From positions 35,500-99,499 of the forward strand of contig NZ_KK070000.1 of assembly GCF_000576425.1 (NCBI RefSeq): a DNA stretch of 64,000 nucleotides, in the 5' to 3' direction. Numbering within the stretch: the first letter of the stretch is position 1; every line of letters begins with the position of its first letter. This DNA is from Brachybacterium phenoliresistens (GTDB lineage: Bacteria > Actinomycetota > Actinomycetes > Actinomycetales > Dermabacteraceae). Shown here one piece after another: positions 42,092 through 50,358 of this stretch. The position numbers were made by a program, and so were the translations under genes. The notes beneath the pieces were generated by a model. It was given only the letters and a program-made list of their open reading frames with translations. It ran no database searches and was not told the origin of the DNA.

Positions 42092-42097
42092 TACCCT
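42092..42097 (+). promoter_or_regulatory. -10 element, leaderless start of hisC-like gene
   Basis: TACCCT, 7 bases before ATG 42105. Confidence 0.55.
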
Positions 42098-42104
42098 GGA
42101 GCGC

Positions 42105-43238
42105 ATGTCCCAGCCCGATGCCCCCGAGCCCGCTGCGTCCCCGTCCGAGCCCGCCCCCGCCGATGCGGCGGTCCGCCTGCGCGGGACCCTCGACGCCCTG
42201 CCCTCCTACGTCCCCGGCCGGCCGGCGGCCGATGACGGCGTGGAGCGCTACAAGGTCTCCTCCAACGAGTCGCCGTTCCCGCCGCTGCCGTCCGTGCAGG
42301 AGGCGGTGACCCGGGCGCTCGCCGGGGCGAACCGCTACCCGGACATGGCCGCGGCCGCGCTGCGCGAGGCGCTGGGTCGCGAGCACGGCGTCGCCCCGGA
42401 GCAGATCGCCGTCTCGACCGGATCCGTCGCGGTGAGCGGGGACCTGGTGCGCGCTCTCGTGGATCAGGGCGACGAGGTCGTCTTCGCGTGGCGGTCCTTC
42501 GAGGCGTACCCGATCGTCGTCACCAGCCACGGCGGCGTGCCGGTGATGGTCCCGCTGGCCGAGGGGCATCGGCACGACCTGCCGGCGATGGCCGCGGCGA
42601 TCACCGACCGCACCCGCCTCGTCGTGCTGTGCACGCCGAACAATCCCACCGGTCCCGCGCTCGGCACGGACGAGGTGCGCGCGTTCCTGCGATCGGTGCC
42701 CGAGCACGTCGTCGTCGCGATCGACGAGGCCTACCGCGAGTTCCACGACCCGGAGACGGTGCTCGACTCCGGGGCGATCTTCCGCGAGCACGGCAACGTG
42801 GTCCTGCTGCGCACCTTCTCCAAGATGCAGGCGCTGGCCGGTCTGCGCATCGGCTACGCGGTCGCGCATCCGCGGCTGGCGCGGGCGCTGGGGCAGGTGA
42901 CGGTGCCCTTCGGCGCGAGCCTGCTGGCCCAGGAGGCGGCGCTGGCGACCCTCGAGCCCGCGGCGCGCGAGCAGCTCGAGCAGCGGGCCGCGCAGATCCG
43001 TGCCGAGCGCGACCGCGTCCGGGCCGGACTCGCGTCCCAGGGCTGGGAGCTGCCCGTCTCGCAGGGCAACTTCGTGTACCTCCCCCTGGAAGAGCGCAGC
43101 GCCGAGTTCGCCGCGTTCGCGGACTCCCGCGGCCTCGTTGTGCGGGCCTACGGCGTCGACGGCGTGCGGGTGACCATCGCCGAGGTCGCCGCGAACGACC
43201 GCCTTCTCGAGATCGCCCGGGAGTGGATCGGCCGCTGA
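42105..43238 (+). CDS. hisC: Histidinol-phosphate/aromatic aminotransferase
   Basis: A 377-residue PLP enzyme of fold type I. YKVSSNESPFPPLP (about 49-62) is the substrate-binding arm, CTPNNPTG (176-183) the conserved Asn-Pro loop, AIDEAYREF the PLP-contacting Asp-Tyr, and Lys240 in TFSKMQALAGLRIGYA the Schiff-base Lys. Alone, without other his genes, it could be the second HisC-like enzyme that actinobacteria use for phenylalanine or other aromatic amino acids (Pat). The gene symbol is therefore provisional. Confidence 0.85.
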   Translation: MSQPDAPEPAASPSEPAPADAAVRLRGTLDALPSYVPGRPAADDGVERYKVSSNESPFPPLPSVQEAVTRALAGANRYPDMAAAALREALGREHGVAPEQIAVSTGSVAVSGDLVRALVDQGDEVVFAWRSFEAYPIVVTSHGGVPVMVPLAEGHRHDLPAMAAAITDRTRLVVLCTPNNPTGPALGTDEVRAFLRSVPEHVVVAIDEAYREFHDPETVLDSGAIFREHGNVVLLRTFSKMQALAGLRIGYAVAHPRLARALGQVTVPFGASLLAQEAALATLEPAAREQLEQRAAQIRAERDRVRAGLASQGWELPVSQGNFVYLPLEERSAEFAAFADSRGLVVRAYGVDGVRVTIAEVAANDRLLEIAREWIGR

Positions 43239-43248
43239 TCGCGGGGCC

Positions 43249-43287
43249 GCCGGCTCCGCGCCGGCGCCGCGGCGCCGCGGAGCCGGC
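43249..43287. terminator. Bidirectional terminator hairpin
   Basis: GCCGGCTCCGCG (43249-43260) pairs perfectly with CGCGGAGCCGGC (43276-43287) between two convergent genes. Confidence 0.75.
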
Positions 43288-43296
43288 CGGGGAGGC

Positions 43297-44130
43297 TCAG
43301 CCGCCCTGGATCCGGTGCACCAGGTGCGCCGTCCCGTCGGGGTCCAGGACTCCGGCGGGGTGCGGCCCGGCGGCCAGCCACGCCGCGCGCCGCTGCGGTG
43401 CCTCCGGGCCGGCGAGCCCGTCCCCGGCGCCCAGCACGAGGTTCCCCGCGAGGCGCTGCTCGAGCAGGTGCTCCTCGGCGAGGGTCCACGCCCCGCCCAC
43501 CCCGGCGGCTGCCGCCGCCTCCTCGAGCGCCTGCGCCTCCCGGGCGAAGAAGCGCAGCCCGGCGTCGTCGCCGATGTTCACCAGCAGCGCGCCGCCGGGG
43601 GCGAGGTGCCCGATCGCCTCGGCGTAGAAGTCCCGGCAGGCCAGATGCTCCGGGGTCTCCTCGCCGGTGAACACGTCCAGCACCATCAGGTCGACGAGGA
43701 CCCCGGGCATCGCCGCGAGCTCCTCGCGCGCATCGCCGATCACGACCTGCAGGTCGGTGCCGGCCGGCAGCGGCAGGCGGTCGATCACGAAGCCGGGCAG
43801 CTCCCGCTCGATCTCGATCACCACCTGCCGCGATCCCGGGCGGGTGACCTGCACGTACCGCGGCAGCGTGAGCGCACCGGCGCCCAGATGCAGCACGTCC
43901 AGCGGCCGATGCGGGCGGCCGAGCGTGTCCAGGACGGCGGCGATGCGCCGCAGGTACTCGTGGCGGAGGGTCCGCGGATCCGCGAGGTCGACATGGGACT
44001 GCTCGGCCCCGCCCAGCTCGAGCACCCAGCCGTGCGCGCTGTACCCGTCGGGCGCGATCCGGGCGATCGTCCCGGCGCGGCCCAGCCGGATCTCGCGGGC
44101 CGCGCCCGGCACCGCCGGTCCATCCCTCAT
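43297..44130 (-). CDS. Spermidine-synthase-like Rossmann protein
   Basis: 277 residues with the fold of polyamine aminopropyltransferases. LDVLHLGAGALTLPRYV (about 77-93) is the SAM/dcSAM-binding loop, VVIEIERELPGFV the acidic second strand, VVIGDAREELAAM and LMVLDVFTGEETPEHL the third and fourth. No SpeD is nearby, and in actinobacteria such proteins are often not true spermidine synthases, so the reaction stays open. ATG 44130 has GGGAG six bases upstream. Confidence 0.78.
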   Translation of the reverse strand: MRDGPAVPGAAREIRLGRAGTIARIAPDGYSAHGWVLELGGAEQSHVDLADPRTLRHEYLRRIAAVLDTLGRPHRPLDVLHLGAGALTLPRYVQVTRPGSRQVVIEIERELPGFVIDRLPLPAGTDLQVVIGDAREELAAMPGVLVDLMVLDVFTGEETPEHLACRDFYAEAIGHLAPGGALLVNIGDDAGLRFFAREAQALEEAAAAAGVGGAWTLAEEHLLEQRLAGNLVLGAGDGLAGPEAPQRRAAWLAAGPHPAGVLDPDGTAHLVHRIQGG

Positions 44131-44201
44131 CGTCGCTCCCTCGGGGTCCATCGGCCAGGGCGTCCGCGGGCATCCCGGGGACAGGGCCATTGTTCCCCAG
44201 C

Positions 44202-44296
44202 GATCGCGCCCGCCGACGGGGACCGCGCCCGCCGACGGGGATCGCGCCCGCCGACGGGGACCGCGCCCGCCGACGGGGATCGCGCCCGCCGGGCGG
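44202..44296. repeat. 19-bp tandem repeat, 5 units
   Basis: Units start at 44202, 44221, 44240, 44259 and 44278, consensus GAYCGCGCCCGCCGACGGG. The third base alternates T, C, T, C, T, so there is a 38-bp higher-order period. A degenerate sixth unit runs on to about 44316. It lies between the stop of the PHP gene and the start of the spermidine-synthase-like gene. Confidence 0.9.
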
Positions 44297-44352
44297 GATC
44301 GCGCCGGCCCGGCGGGGAGTGCGCCCTGCCGGGCGGGCGGCCGGCGAGAGGG

Positions 44353-46095
44353 TCAGCGCACGTCGACGAACACGGGGTTGGCGTAGAACCAGGTGTCCGC
44401 CCACGGGTCGGCGTCGCCGAGCCGGTCGCCGTGGCGCTGGGGGCCGGCCGGGTCGACCTCGGCGCCGTGGTACCCGGCACCCAGACGGTTGCCGTCGGAG
44501 CCGCGGAAGCGCACGTAGAAGGCCTCCTGCACATCCTCGAACACGTGGGTGAGCGTGAAGGTGCCGCGCCGCCCGGCGGTGTCGATCTGCCGCACCACGC
44601 GGGTGGCCGGGGCGCGCATCTCGTCCGCGTCCGCGACCGGGCCGGTGATCGGGCCGGCGATCAGGTCGACGTGGTCGAGGTGGGGGAGGATCCCGGCGGA
44701 GTTCTCCGTGTCGCAGGTCGTGATGCGCAGCGTGACCTGCACGTCCTGCCCGCGGCGGACGCTCAGCCGCCCGCCCAGGGTCGCCTCCGGTCCGGTCGTG
44801 CGCTCCCGGCCGCGGCCGGTGGAGAGCCCCTGCACGGAGACCTCGAAGCCGTCCAGCAGATGCCCGTGGTCCACCCACATCCGGCCGCCGCGGATCGCGT
44901 CCATCACCGCGGCGTAGGAGCGGTCGGTCACGCCGGTGTGGATGCGCGCGAACTCGCCGGGCCAGTAGTCGGAGCCGCCCTGCGGCTGCCCGGTCTCGAC
45001 GGGGTCGGGGCGGCGGCCGCGGACGGCCCACCGGTCGAACTCGGAGTCCAGCGAGGTGTACGGCTCCTCGGCCGGGTAGTCGCCGATGCGGCGCGTGTCG
45101 CGCACCTGCAGGTGGTGGTCGGAGTTCGCGGTGATCCAGAACGGCAGCCCCTCGGCGAGCATCGCGTCCCACATCCCGCCCACCGTCGCGGTCATCCAGT
45201 CGAAGCCGCCCCAGGGCCGGTACGCCTCGAGCGGATAGGCGGCGAAGGAGTCCGGGCGCGGGGCGTTGGTGTACTCGCCGCGCTGGTCGCCGGCCCGCGC
45301 GAACGTGCTGACCCCGGAGCCCTGCGCCCCCGGCGCGCCCTCCATGCCGATCATGATGTCGGGGTCCGCGTCGCGCCAGCGGCGCATCTCGTGCGGGGAG
45401 TCGATGCCCAGCCGCATCGGATGGTTCGCCAGGACCAGGGCGTCCTCGATGCGGCCCTCGCGCTTCTGCTGGCCCAGCCACGCGATCGCCGCCGCGGCCC
45501 GCGCCTCCCACTCGGCGTGCTGGGCGGCATCGGCCGGCTTCTCCCAGCCGTTGAGCTTGCCGTCGAAGGTCAGCTCGAAGGCGCGCAGGACGTCGCGGCT
45601 GTCCTTCCCCGGGGCCAGGATCACGCTGCCGTGCTCGGCGGCGGGGATGTACCACTCCAGCCCTTGGAAGATCAGCAGGTCGCGGCGGGCGCGCTCGGCG
45701 TCGAGGAGATCGCCCGAATCGGCCAGACCGCGGTCGGCGTGGGCGAAGTTCGCGTGCTCGGTGAAGGCCAGCCAGTCCACCCCGAACCGCTGCGCGGCAT
45801 CGAGCTGGTCCTGGATCCGGTACTTCGCATCGTGCGAGAAGACGGTGTGCACATGATGGTCGCCCACCAGCCAGGTGAGATGCTTCGGGCGCACGGGGCG
45901 GGCCGGGGCCGCCGCCGCACGGCCGGGCGCCGCCAGGGCCGATGCCCCCAGTCCCGCGCCCGCCGCGGCGAGAGCGCCGGCGCGCAGCATCCCGCGCCGG
46001 GAGAAGCCGAGCGAGGCCAGCTCCGCATCGGCGAGGGCGATCCGCCTCCCGGTGGGGGCGAGGTCGGGACGGCGGTCGCAGCAGGCAGAGCTCAT
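44353..46095 (-). CDS. Tat-exported PHP-domain phosphoesterase
   Basis: A 580-residue secreted protein. A twin-arginine signal (FSRRGMLRAG, Arg-Arg at 33-34) leads into an Ala-rich hydrophobic stretch and an APGRAAAAPA cleavage region. The PHP metal site begins LVGDHHVHTVFSHDAKY (about 75-91), with FTEHANFAHAD, LANHPMRLG and ANSDHHLQVRD as further His/Asp ligands; the final ~130 residues form a beta-rich domain. PHP proteins hydrolyse phosphoesters, but the Tat route and beta domain set this one apart from DNA-polymerase or histidinol phosphatases. GGAG precedes the ATG. Divergent from the Gfo/Idh gene. Confidence 0.85.
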   Translation of the reverse strand: MSSACCDRRPDLAPTGRRIALADAELASLGFSRRGMLRAGALAAAGAGLGASALAAPGRAAAAPARPVRPKHLTWLVGDHHVHTVFSHDAKYRIQDQLDAAQRFGVDWLAFTEHANFAHADRGLADSGDLLDAERARRDLLIFQGLEWYIPAAEHGSVILAPGKDSRDVLRAFELTFDGKLNGWEKPADAAQHAEWEARAAAAIAWLGQQKREGRIEDALVLANHPMRLGIDSPHEMRRWRDADPDIMIGMEGAPGAQGSGVSTFARAGDQRGEYTNAPRPDSFAAYPLEAYRPWGGFDWMTATVGGMWDAMLAEGLPFWITANSDHHLQVRDTRRIGDYPAEEPYTSLDSEFDRWAVRGRRPDPVETGQPQGGSDYWPGEFARIHTGVTDRSYAAVMDAIRGGRMWVDHGHLLDGFEVSVQGLSTGRGRERTTGPEATLGGRLSVRRGQDVQVTLRITTCDTENSAGILPHLDHVDLIAGPITGPVADADEMRAPATRVVRQIDTAGRRGTFTLTHVFEDVQEAFYVRFRGSDGNRLGAGYHGAEVDPAGPQRHGDRLGDADPWADTWFYANPVFVDVR

Positions 46096-46131
46096 GGCGG
46101 TTCTCCAGGGTCGGGGGGGGATGACCCGGGG

Positions 46132-46137
46132 ACCGTA
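46132..46137 (-). promoter_or_regulatory. -10 element of the PHP gene
   Basis: TACGGT on the minus strand, leader of about 30 nt. Confidence 0.4.
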
Positions 46138-46246
46138 GGGGGTCCGGACGTCCGGCAGGCGTCGGTGCGGCGTCGTCCCGGTGAACGGCGGGCGCCGGCG
46201 ATCCCGCGCGGGGGTCGCCCGGGATGCGGGGCGCCCGAGATATGTG

Positions 46247-46276
46247 TTGCCGCAGAGGTCCGACCTGTCGTACGGT
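46247..46276 (+). promoter_or_regulatory. Promoter of the Gfo/Idh/MocA gene
   Basis: TTGCCG at 46247-46252 and TACGGT at 46271-46276, spacer 18 bp; leader of about 25 nt with AAGGAGG. Confidence 0.5.
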
Positions 46277-46306
46277 TCTCGGACCACTTACTTTCAAGGA
46301 GGAAGT

Positions 46307-47587
46307 ATGTCCTTCAGCCTCGGCATCATCGGCATCGGACAGTTCGGCACCCACTTCGCCGAGCTGTTCTCCGCCCACCCCGACATCGATGCCGTCTACG
46401 CCGTCGACTCCGTCCCCGAGCGCATCGATGCGCTCGAGGCGCGGGGCCTCACCTTCGCGGGCCGCTTCGAGACGGTGGAGGAGCTGCTGGCCTCCGACGT
46501 CGACGCCGTCGCGATCTTCACCCAGCGGTGGACCCACGGCCGGATCGCGATCCAGGCCCTGCAGGCCGGCAAGCACGTGTACTCCGCGGTCCCGATGGCG
46601 ATCGAGGAGGAGGAGATCCGCGGGATCTGCGCCGAGGTCGAGCGCACCGGGCTGGTCTACATGATGGGCGAGACCAGCCAGTACAACGCCGCCGTCGTCC
46701 TGGCCCGCCGCCTGCACCGCGAGAAGGTGTTCGGCGAGGTGTTCTACGCCGAGGGCGACTACGTCCACGACATGGACCTGGGCTTCTACGACGCCTACAA
46801 GTACTCCGGCGGCGAGGCCTGGAAGTCCACCGCCTCCTACCCGCCGATGCTCTACCCGACCCATGCGGTGGGCGGCGTGCTGGGCGTCCTGGAGGACCGC
46901 CACGCGGTGTCCGTCTCCTGCATCGGGCGTCCCGACACCCGCGGCGACGGCGTCTTCGACAAGGAGGTGTCGATGTTCGGCAACGACGTCTCCAACGCCT
47001 TCGCCCTGTTCGAGATGGACAACGGCGGCGCCTTCCGCACCAACGAGCTGCGCCGCGTGGGCTACCCCAGCCACAAGCGCGAGTCCCGCTTCCGCTTCTT
47101 CGGCGAGGAGTCCAGCTTCGAGGAGACCATCGACGTCACCTACTGGCACGACAAGCGCGACGTCCTCGAGGTCACCGAGCTGATCCGCACCGAGGGCACC
47201 ATGAGCCTGGACGACCCGCGCCTCGCGGACGTCTCGCCGACCCTGCGCGACGCCTTCGTCGCCGGGGCGGCCCGCTCCCACCACCAGGCCCGCCTCCCGC
47301 AGGAGTTCCAGGGGATGCCCAACGGCCACGAGGGAGCCCACCACTTCCTGGTGGACGACTTCGCGCGCGCCGTCTCCGCCCGGACCCAGCCCGTGGTCAA
47401 CGCCTGGCGCGCCGCCCGCTACACCCTGCCGGGCATCATCGCCCACCGCTCCATGCAGGAGAACGGCGCCCGGCTCGAGATCCCGGACCTGGGCGACTGC
47501 CCGCTGCCCGTCCAGGACCTCGACGCCCAGCAGGAGCCGCTGGACCTCGCGGCCCTGCGCGGCGCCGTGGAGGACGCGAGCGCCTGA
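46307..47587 (+). CDS. Gfo/Idh/MocA-family oxidoreductase
   Basis: A 426-residue NAD(P)-dependent dehydrogenase. GIIGIGQFGTHFAELF (about 6-21) is the dinucleotide loop, VYSAVPMAIEEEEIRGI takes the place of the EKP motif found in most family members (Ala-Val-Pro instead of Glu-Lys-Pro), and a C-terminal alpha/beta domain binds the substrate, presumably a sugar or inositol. The missing Lys of EKP is worth noting because that residue normally contacts substrate and cofactor. AAGGAGG lies 7 bases before the ATG. Flanked by its own promoter and a strong terminator. Confidence 0.85.
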   Translation: MSFSLGIIGIGQFGTHFAELFSAHPDIDAVYAVDSVPERIDALEARGLTFAGRFETVEELLASDVDAVAIFTQRWTHGRIAIQALQAGKHVYSAVPMAIEEEEIRGICAEVERTGLVYMMGETSQYNAAVVLARRLHREKVFGEVFYAEGDYVHDMDLGFYDAYKYSGGEAWKSTASYPPMLYPTHAVGGVLGVLEDRHAVSVSCIGRPDTRGDGVFDKEVSMFGNDVSNAFALFEMDNGGAFRTNELRRVGYPSHKRESRFRFFGEESSFEETIDVTYWHDKRDVLEVTELIRTEGTMSLDDPRLADVSPTLRDAFVAGAARSHHQARLPQEFQGMPNGHEGAHHFLVDDFARAVSARTQPVVNAWRAARYTLPGIIAHRSMQENGARLEIPDLGDCPLPVQDLDAQQEPLDLAALRGAVEDASA

Positions 47588-47596
47588 CGCGCGAGC

Positions 47597-47635
47597 CCCG
47601 GCCGCCGGGAGCCCGATCGGGCCCCGGCGGCCGGG
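47597..47635 (+). terminator. Terminator after the Gfo/Idh/MocA gene
   Basis: A 13-bp stem (CCCGGCCGCCGGG against its exact complement at 47623-47635) enclosing a smaller CCCG/CGGG stem, 9 bp after the stop. Confidence 0.7.
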
Positions 47636-47663
47636 CGCGCCGATTCCCGTCTGCTGGAAGGTT

Positions 47664-47693
47664 TTTGTGGGGCGGCGGTCCACCGGCGACAAT
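47664..47693 (+). promoter_or_regulatory. Promoter of the MFS gene
   Basis: TTTGTG at 47664-47669 and GACAAT at 47688-47693 with an 18-bp spacer. Confidence 0.35.
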
Positions 47694-47779
47694 GGCCCGA
47701 CAGGGCGAGCCGTGCCCGCACCGCGCATGGCCCGCAGGACCGGGTGCGCGCACGAGGCGCGGGAGAGGCGGAAGACGTC

Positions 47780-49069
47780 GTGAGGGCCTATCTCGTCTGG
47801 GGCGCCGCGATCCTCGCCTACACCTCCGCCGTCCTGCAGCGCACGACGCTCGGCGTCTCCGGGCTGGAGGCCGCGGACCGCTTCGGCACCTCCGCATCGA
47901 TCGTGGCGACCTTCGTGGTCGTCCAGCTGCTCGTGTACGCGCTCGGGCAGATCCCCGGCGGGGTCCTCCTGGACGCCTACGGGGCCCGGGTCACCCTGAC
48001 CCTCGGCGCCCTGCTCATGGCGACGGGCCAGATCGCCCTGGCCCTGTCCGACCAGGTCGGGATGGCCATCCTCGCCCGGGTGATCGTCGGCGCGGGGGAC
48101 GCGCTCACCTTCACCAGCGCGATCCGCCTGGTCCCCGCGTGGTTCCCCGCCTCGCGCGTGCCGATCTACACGCAGCTCACGGGCATCGTCGGCCAGCTCG
48201 GCCAGGTGCTCTCCGCGGTGCCCTTCGTGCTCGTGCTGACCCGCTTCGGCTGGACGCCCGCGTTCTCCGCCGCCGCGGGGGTGGCCGTCGCCGCGGCCGC
48301 GATCTCCCTGACGATCATCCGCGCCGCGCCGCCGGGCGCAGATCCCGTCCGCTCCCGGCCGAGCGTCCGGCGGCTGCCGGCGGACATCGCCGCGATCGTG
48401 CGCCATCCCGCGACGCAGCTGGGCTTCTTCACCCACTTCGCCTCCGGGTTCCCGGGCATCGCCTTCGCGATGATGTGGGGGTACCCGTACCTCACCGCCG
48501 GTGAGGGGCTGAGCCAGGCGCTCGCCTCGACGGTGATGACGGTGTACGTGATCGTCGCGATCGCCGCCGGCCCGCTGATCGGCGCGCTCACCCAGCGCCA
48601 CCCGCTGCGCCGCTCCACCCTGGTGCTGCTGGTGGTCCTCGCCAGCGCCGTCCCCTTCGTGGCGATCCTGCTCTGGCCCGGCCCGGCGCCGCTGTGGCTG
48701 ATCCTGCTGCTGGTGATCGGCTTCTCGGTGGGCGGTCCGGGCTCCTCCGTGGGCTTCGACTTCCCCCGCACGAGCATGCCCGGCAACCGGCTGGGCACCG
48801 CCACCGGGCTCGTCCTCACCGGCGGGTTCCTGGGGGCGCTGGTGTGCATCCTGCTGATCGGCGTCGTGCTGGACGCGCTGCGGCCCGACGGGAACTACGA
48901 CCTGCACTCCTTCCGGCTCGCCTTCGCCGTGCAGCTGCCGTTCCTCGCCGCGGGGATCCTGGGAATGCTGGTCACGCGCCGCGCCCTGCGACGCCGCATG
49001 GCTGAGCACGGCGTGCGCGTCCCCACCTGGCGCGAGGTGTGGCGCCAGCGGCACCTCCGGCGGATCTGA
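47780..49069 (+). CDS. Major facilitator superfamily transporter
   Basis: 429 residues with twelve hydrophobic helices in two halves, split by the cytoplasmic loop PPGADPVRSRPSVRRLP (about 190-206). GQIPGGVLLDAYGAR (about 54-68) is the MFS motif A between helices 2 and 3. The sequence does not show which solute it carries; the general look is of the metabolite:proton symporter group. The GTG at 47780 was chosen because the hydrophobic first helix starts four residues later; upstream residues are charged. It is separated from the oxidoreductase gene by a terminator. Confidence 0.83.
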   Translation: MRAYLVWGAAILAYTSAVLQRTTLGVSGLEAADRFGTSASIVATFVVVQLLVYALGQIPGGVLLDAYGARVTLTLGALLMATGQIALALSDQVGMAILARVIVGAGDALTFTSAIRLVPAWFPASRVPIYTQLTGIVGQLGQVLSAVPFVLVLTRFGWTPAFSAAAGVAVAAAAISLTIIRAAPPGADPVRSRPSVRRLPADIAAIVRHPATQLGFFTHFASGFPGIAFAMMWGYPYLTAGEGLSQALASTVMTVYVIVAIAAGPLIGALTQRHPLRRSTLVLLVVLASAVPFVAILLWPGPAPLWLILLLVIGFSVGGPGSSVGFDFPRTSMPGNRLGTATGLVLTGGFLGALVCILLIGVVLDALRPDGNYDLHSFRLAFAVQLPFLAAGILGMLVTRRALRRRMAEHGVRVPTWREVWRQRHLRRI

Positions 49070-49100
49070 ACCTGCCCCCGGCCTGTGCCGGCGGAGATCC

Positions 49101-50291
49101 CTAGGCGCTCGGGAGGACCCGCAGACGCGCCGGCGCCGCCTCCAGGATCCGCGGCGGCGTCGTCTGTCCGGGGAGGATCGCCCCGAGGACGCTCGCGCGC
49201 CGCGCCCCCGTGCAGGAGGGCAGCGTCCCCGGCAGACCGTGGACCGTCAGCGCCCCCAGCACGGCGAAGGCCAGGGCCTCCTTCGCGGCCGACGGCAGAC
49301 CGAGGTCGTCGCTGGTGGCGACCGAAGCGCCGGGCAGCTGCGCGCGCAGCATCCCCATCAGCGCGGGGTTCCGGGTGCCGCCGCCGGAGACGACGACGAG
49401 CTCGCGGCCGCGCACCGCATCGGCGACCGTCCGCGCCGTGAGCGCGGTGAGCGTCGCGACCAGGTCCTCGAGCCGCGGGCGCACCCTCCCGCTCAGGCGG
49501 TCGGCCAGGTAGTCGGCGTGGAAGAGCTCCTTGCCGGTGGTCTTCGGGGCGGGGAGCGCGTAGTACGGCTCGGCGAGCAGCATCGCCAGCAGCGCGTCGT
49601 CGACGGTGCCGCCGGCGGCGAGGCGACCGTCCTCGTCGTAGCGGCGCTCGCCGCCGGTGGCCTCGGCGACGGCCGCGTCGATCAGCGCGTTCGCCGGACC
49701 TGTGTCGAAGGCGACCGGGTCCGCGCCCGGCCGCAGCAGGGTCGCGTTGGCGATCCCGCCCAGGTTCACCACCGCCGCATCCCGGCCGGCGAGCCACAGC
49801 GCATCGACCAGGCTCACCAGCGGGGCGCCCTGGCCGCCGGCGGCCACATCGCGGGACCGCAGGTCGGCGACGACGGTGCTGCCGGTCGCCTCCGCGATCC
49901 AGGCCGGCTGTCCCAGCTGCAGGGTGCCGTGGACGGCGCCGTCGCGGACGTCGTGGAACATCGTCTGCCCGTGGGAGACGACCAGGTCCGCGGCGCCGTC
50001 GCACAGCTCGCTCCTCGCCTGCACGGCGACCTCGGCGAAGGCGCGGCCGATGTCGGCATCCAGCCGGCACACCTCCTGCATCGTGGTCTCCCGCGGCGGC
50101 AGGGCGGCGATCAGCCGGGCGCGGAGGGACGGCGCATAGGGGACGCTGATCATGCCCCGCGGGCGCAGCACCAGGTCGTCGCCCTCGGCCCACAGGTCGC
50201 AGGCCGCGGCATCGATCGCGTCGTGGCTGGTGCCGGACATGAGGCCGATGATGCGCAGCGAGGCGCCGGCGGGTGGTCGCGCGGGATCCAT
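49101..50291 (-). CDS. anmK: Anhydro-N-acetylmuramic acid kinase
   Basis: A 396-residue kinase that opens and phosphorylates 1,6-anhydro-MurNAc during cell-wall recycling. GLMSGTSHDAIDAAACDL (about 16-33) is the diagnostic phosphate-binding segment, VVSHGQTMFHD and VVNLGGIANATLL follow, FDTGPANALIDA and VVVSGGGTRNPALM complete the ASKHA fold. Length is slightly above the ~370 norm because of the N-terminus. ATG 50291 has CAGAAT six bases upstream; a TTG six codons earlier would lie on top of that -10. Back to back with the histidine kinase gene. Confidence 0.93.
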   Translation of the reverse strand: MDPARPPAGASLRIIGLMSGTSHDAIDAAACDLWAEGDDLVLRPRGMISVPYAPSLRARLIAALPPRETTMQEVCRLDADIGRAFAEVAVQARSELCDGAADLVVSHGQTMFHDVRDGAVHGTLQLGQPAWIAEATGSTVVADLRSRDVAAGGQGAPLVSLVDALWLAGRDAAVVNLGGIANATLLRPGADPVAFDTGPANALIDAAVAEATGGERRYDEDGRLAAGGTVDDALLAMLLAEPYYALPAPKTTGKELFHADYLADRLSGRVRPRLEDLVATLTALTARTVADAVRGRELVVVSGGGTRNPALMGMLRAQLPGASVATSDDLGLPSAAKEALAFAVLGALTVHGLPGTLPSCTGARRASVLGAILPGQTTPPRILEAAPARLRVLPSA

Positions 50292-50297
50292 CCCCCG

Positions 50298-50303
50298 ATT
50301 CTG
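50298..50303 (-). promoter_or_regulatory. -10 element, leaderless start of anmK
   Basis: CAGAAT on the minus strand, 6 bases before ATG 50291. Confidence 0.4.
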
Positions 50304-50346
50304 CCGCAACGGCCGCGCGCGGATGGGCCGGCGCCGATGATCGCAC

Positions 50347-50352
50347 TACGCT
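50347..50352 (+). promoter_or_regulatory. -10 element, leaderless start of histidine kinase gene
   Basis: TACGCT, 6 bases before GTG 50359. Confidence 0.55.
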
Positions 50353-50358
50353 CGGAGG

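Noticed and set aside
42105..43238. Complete histidine biosynthesis operon
   Set aside because: Only the aminotransferase is present; no hisB, hisD or hisH around it, so an aromatic aminotransferase role remains possible.
44202..44316. CRISPR-like array or coding repeat
   Set aside because: The 19-bp units are contiguous without spacers, and 19 is not a multiple of 3, so coding would change frame with each unit.
43315..48504. A plus-strand frame of 1729 codons
   Set aside because: It runs through convergent and divergent genes in a shifted phase; no domain and no plausible start.
43148..49054. A minus-strand frame of about 1968 codons spanning several genes
   Set aside because: It is a by-product of the GC-rich third-position bias opposite real genes (hisC, Gfo/Idh, MFS). 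Its translation is Arg/Gly/Pro/Ala-rich with no domain, while the genes inside show conserved motifs.
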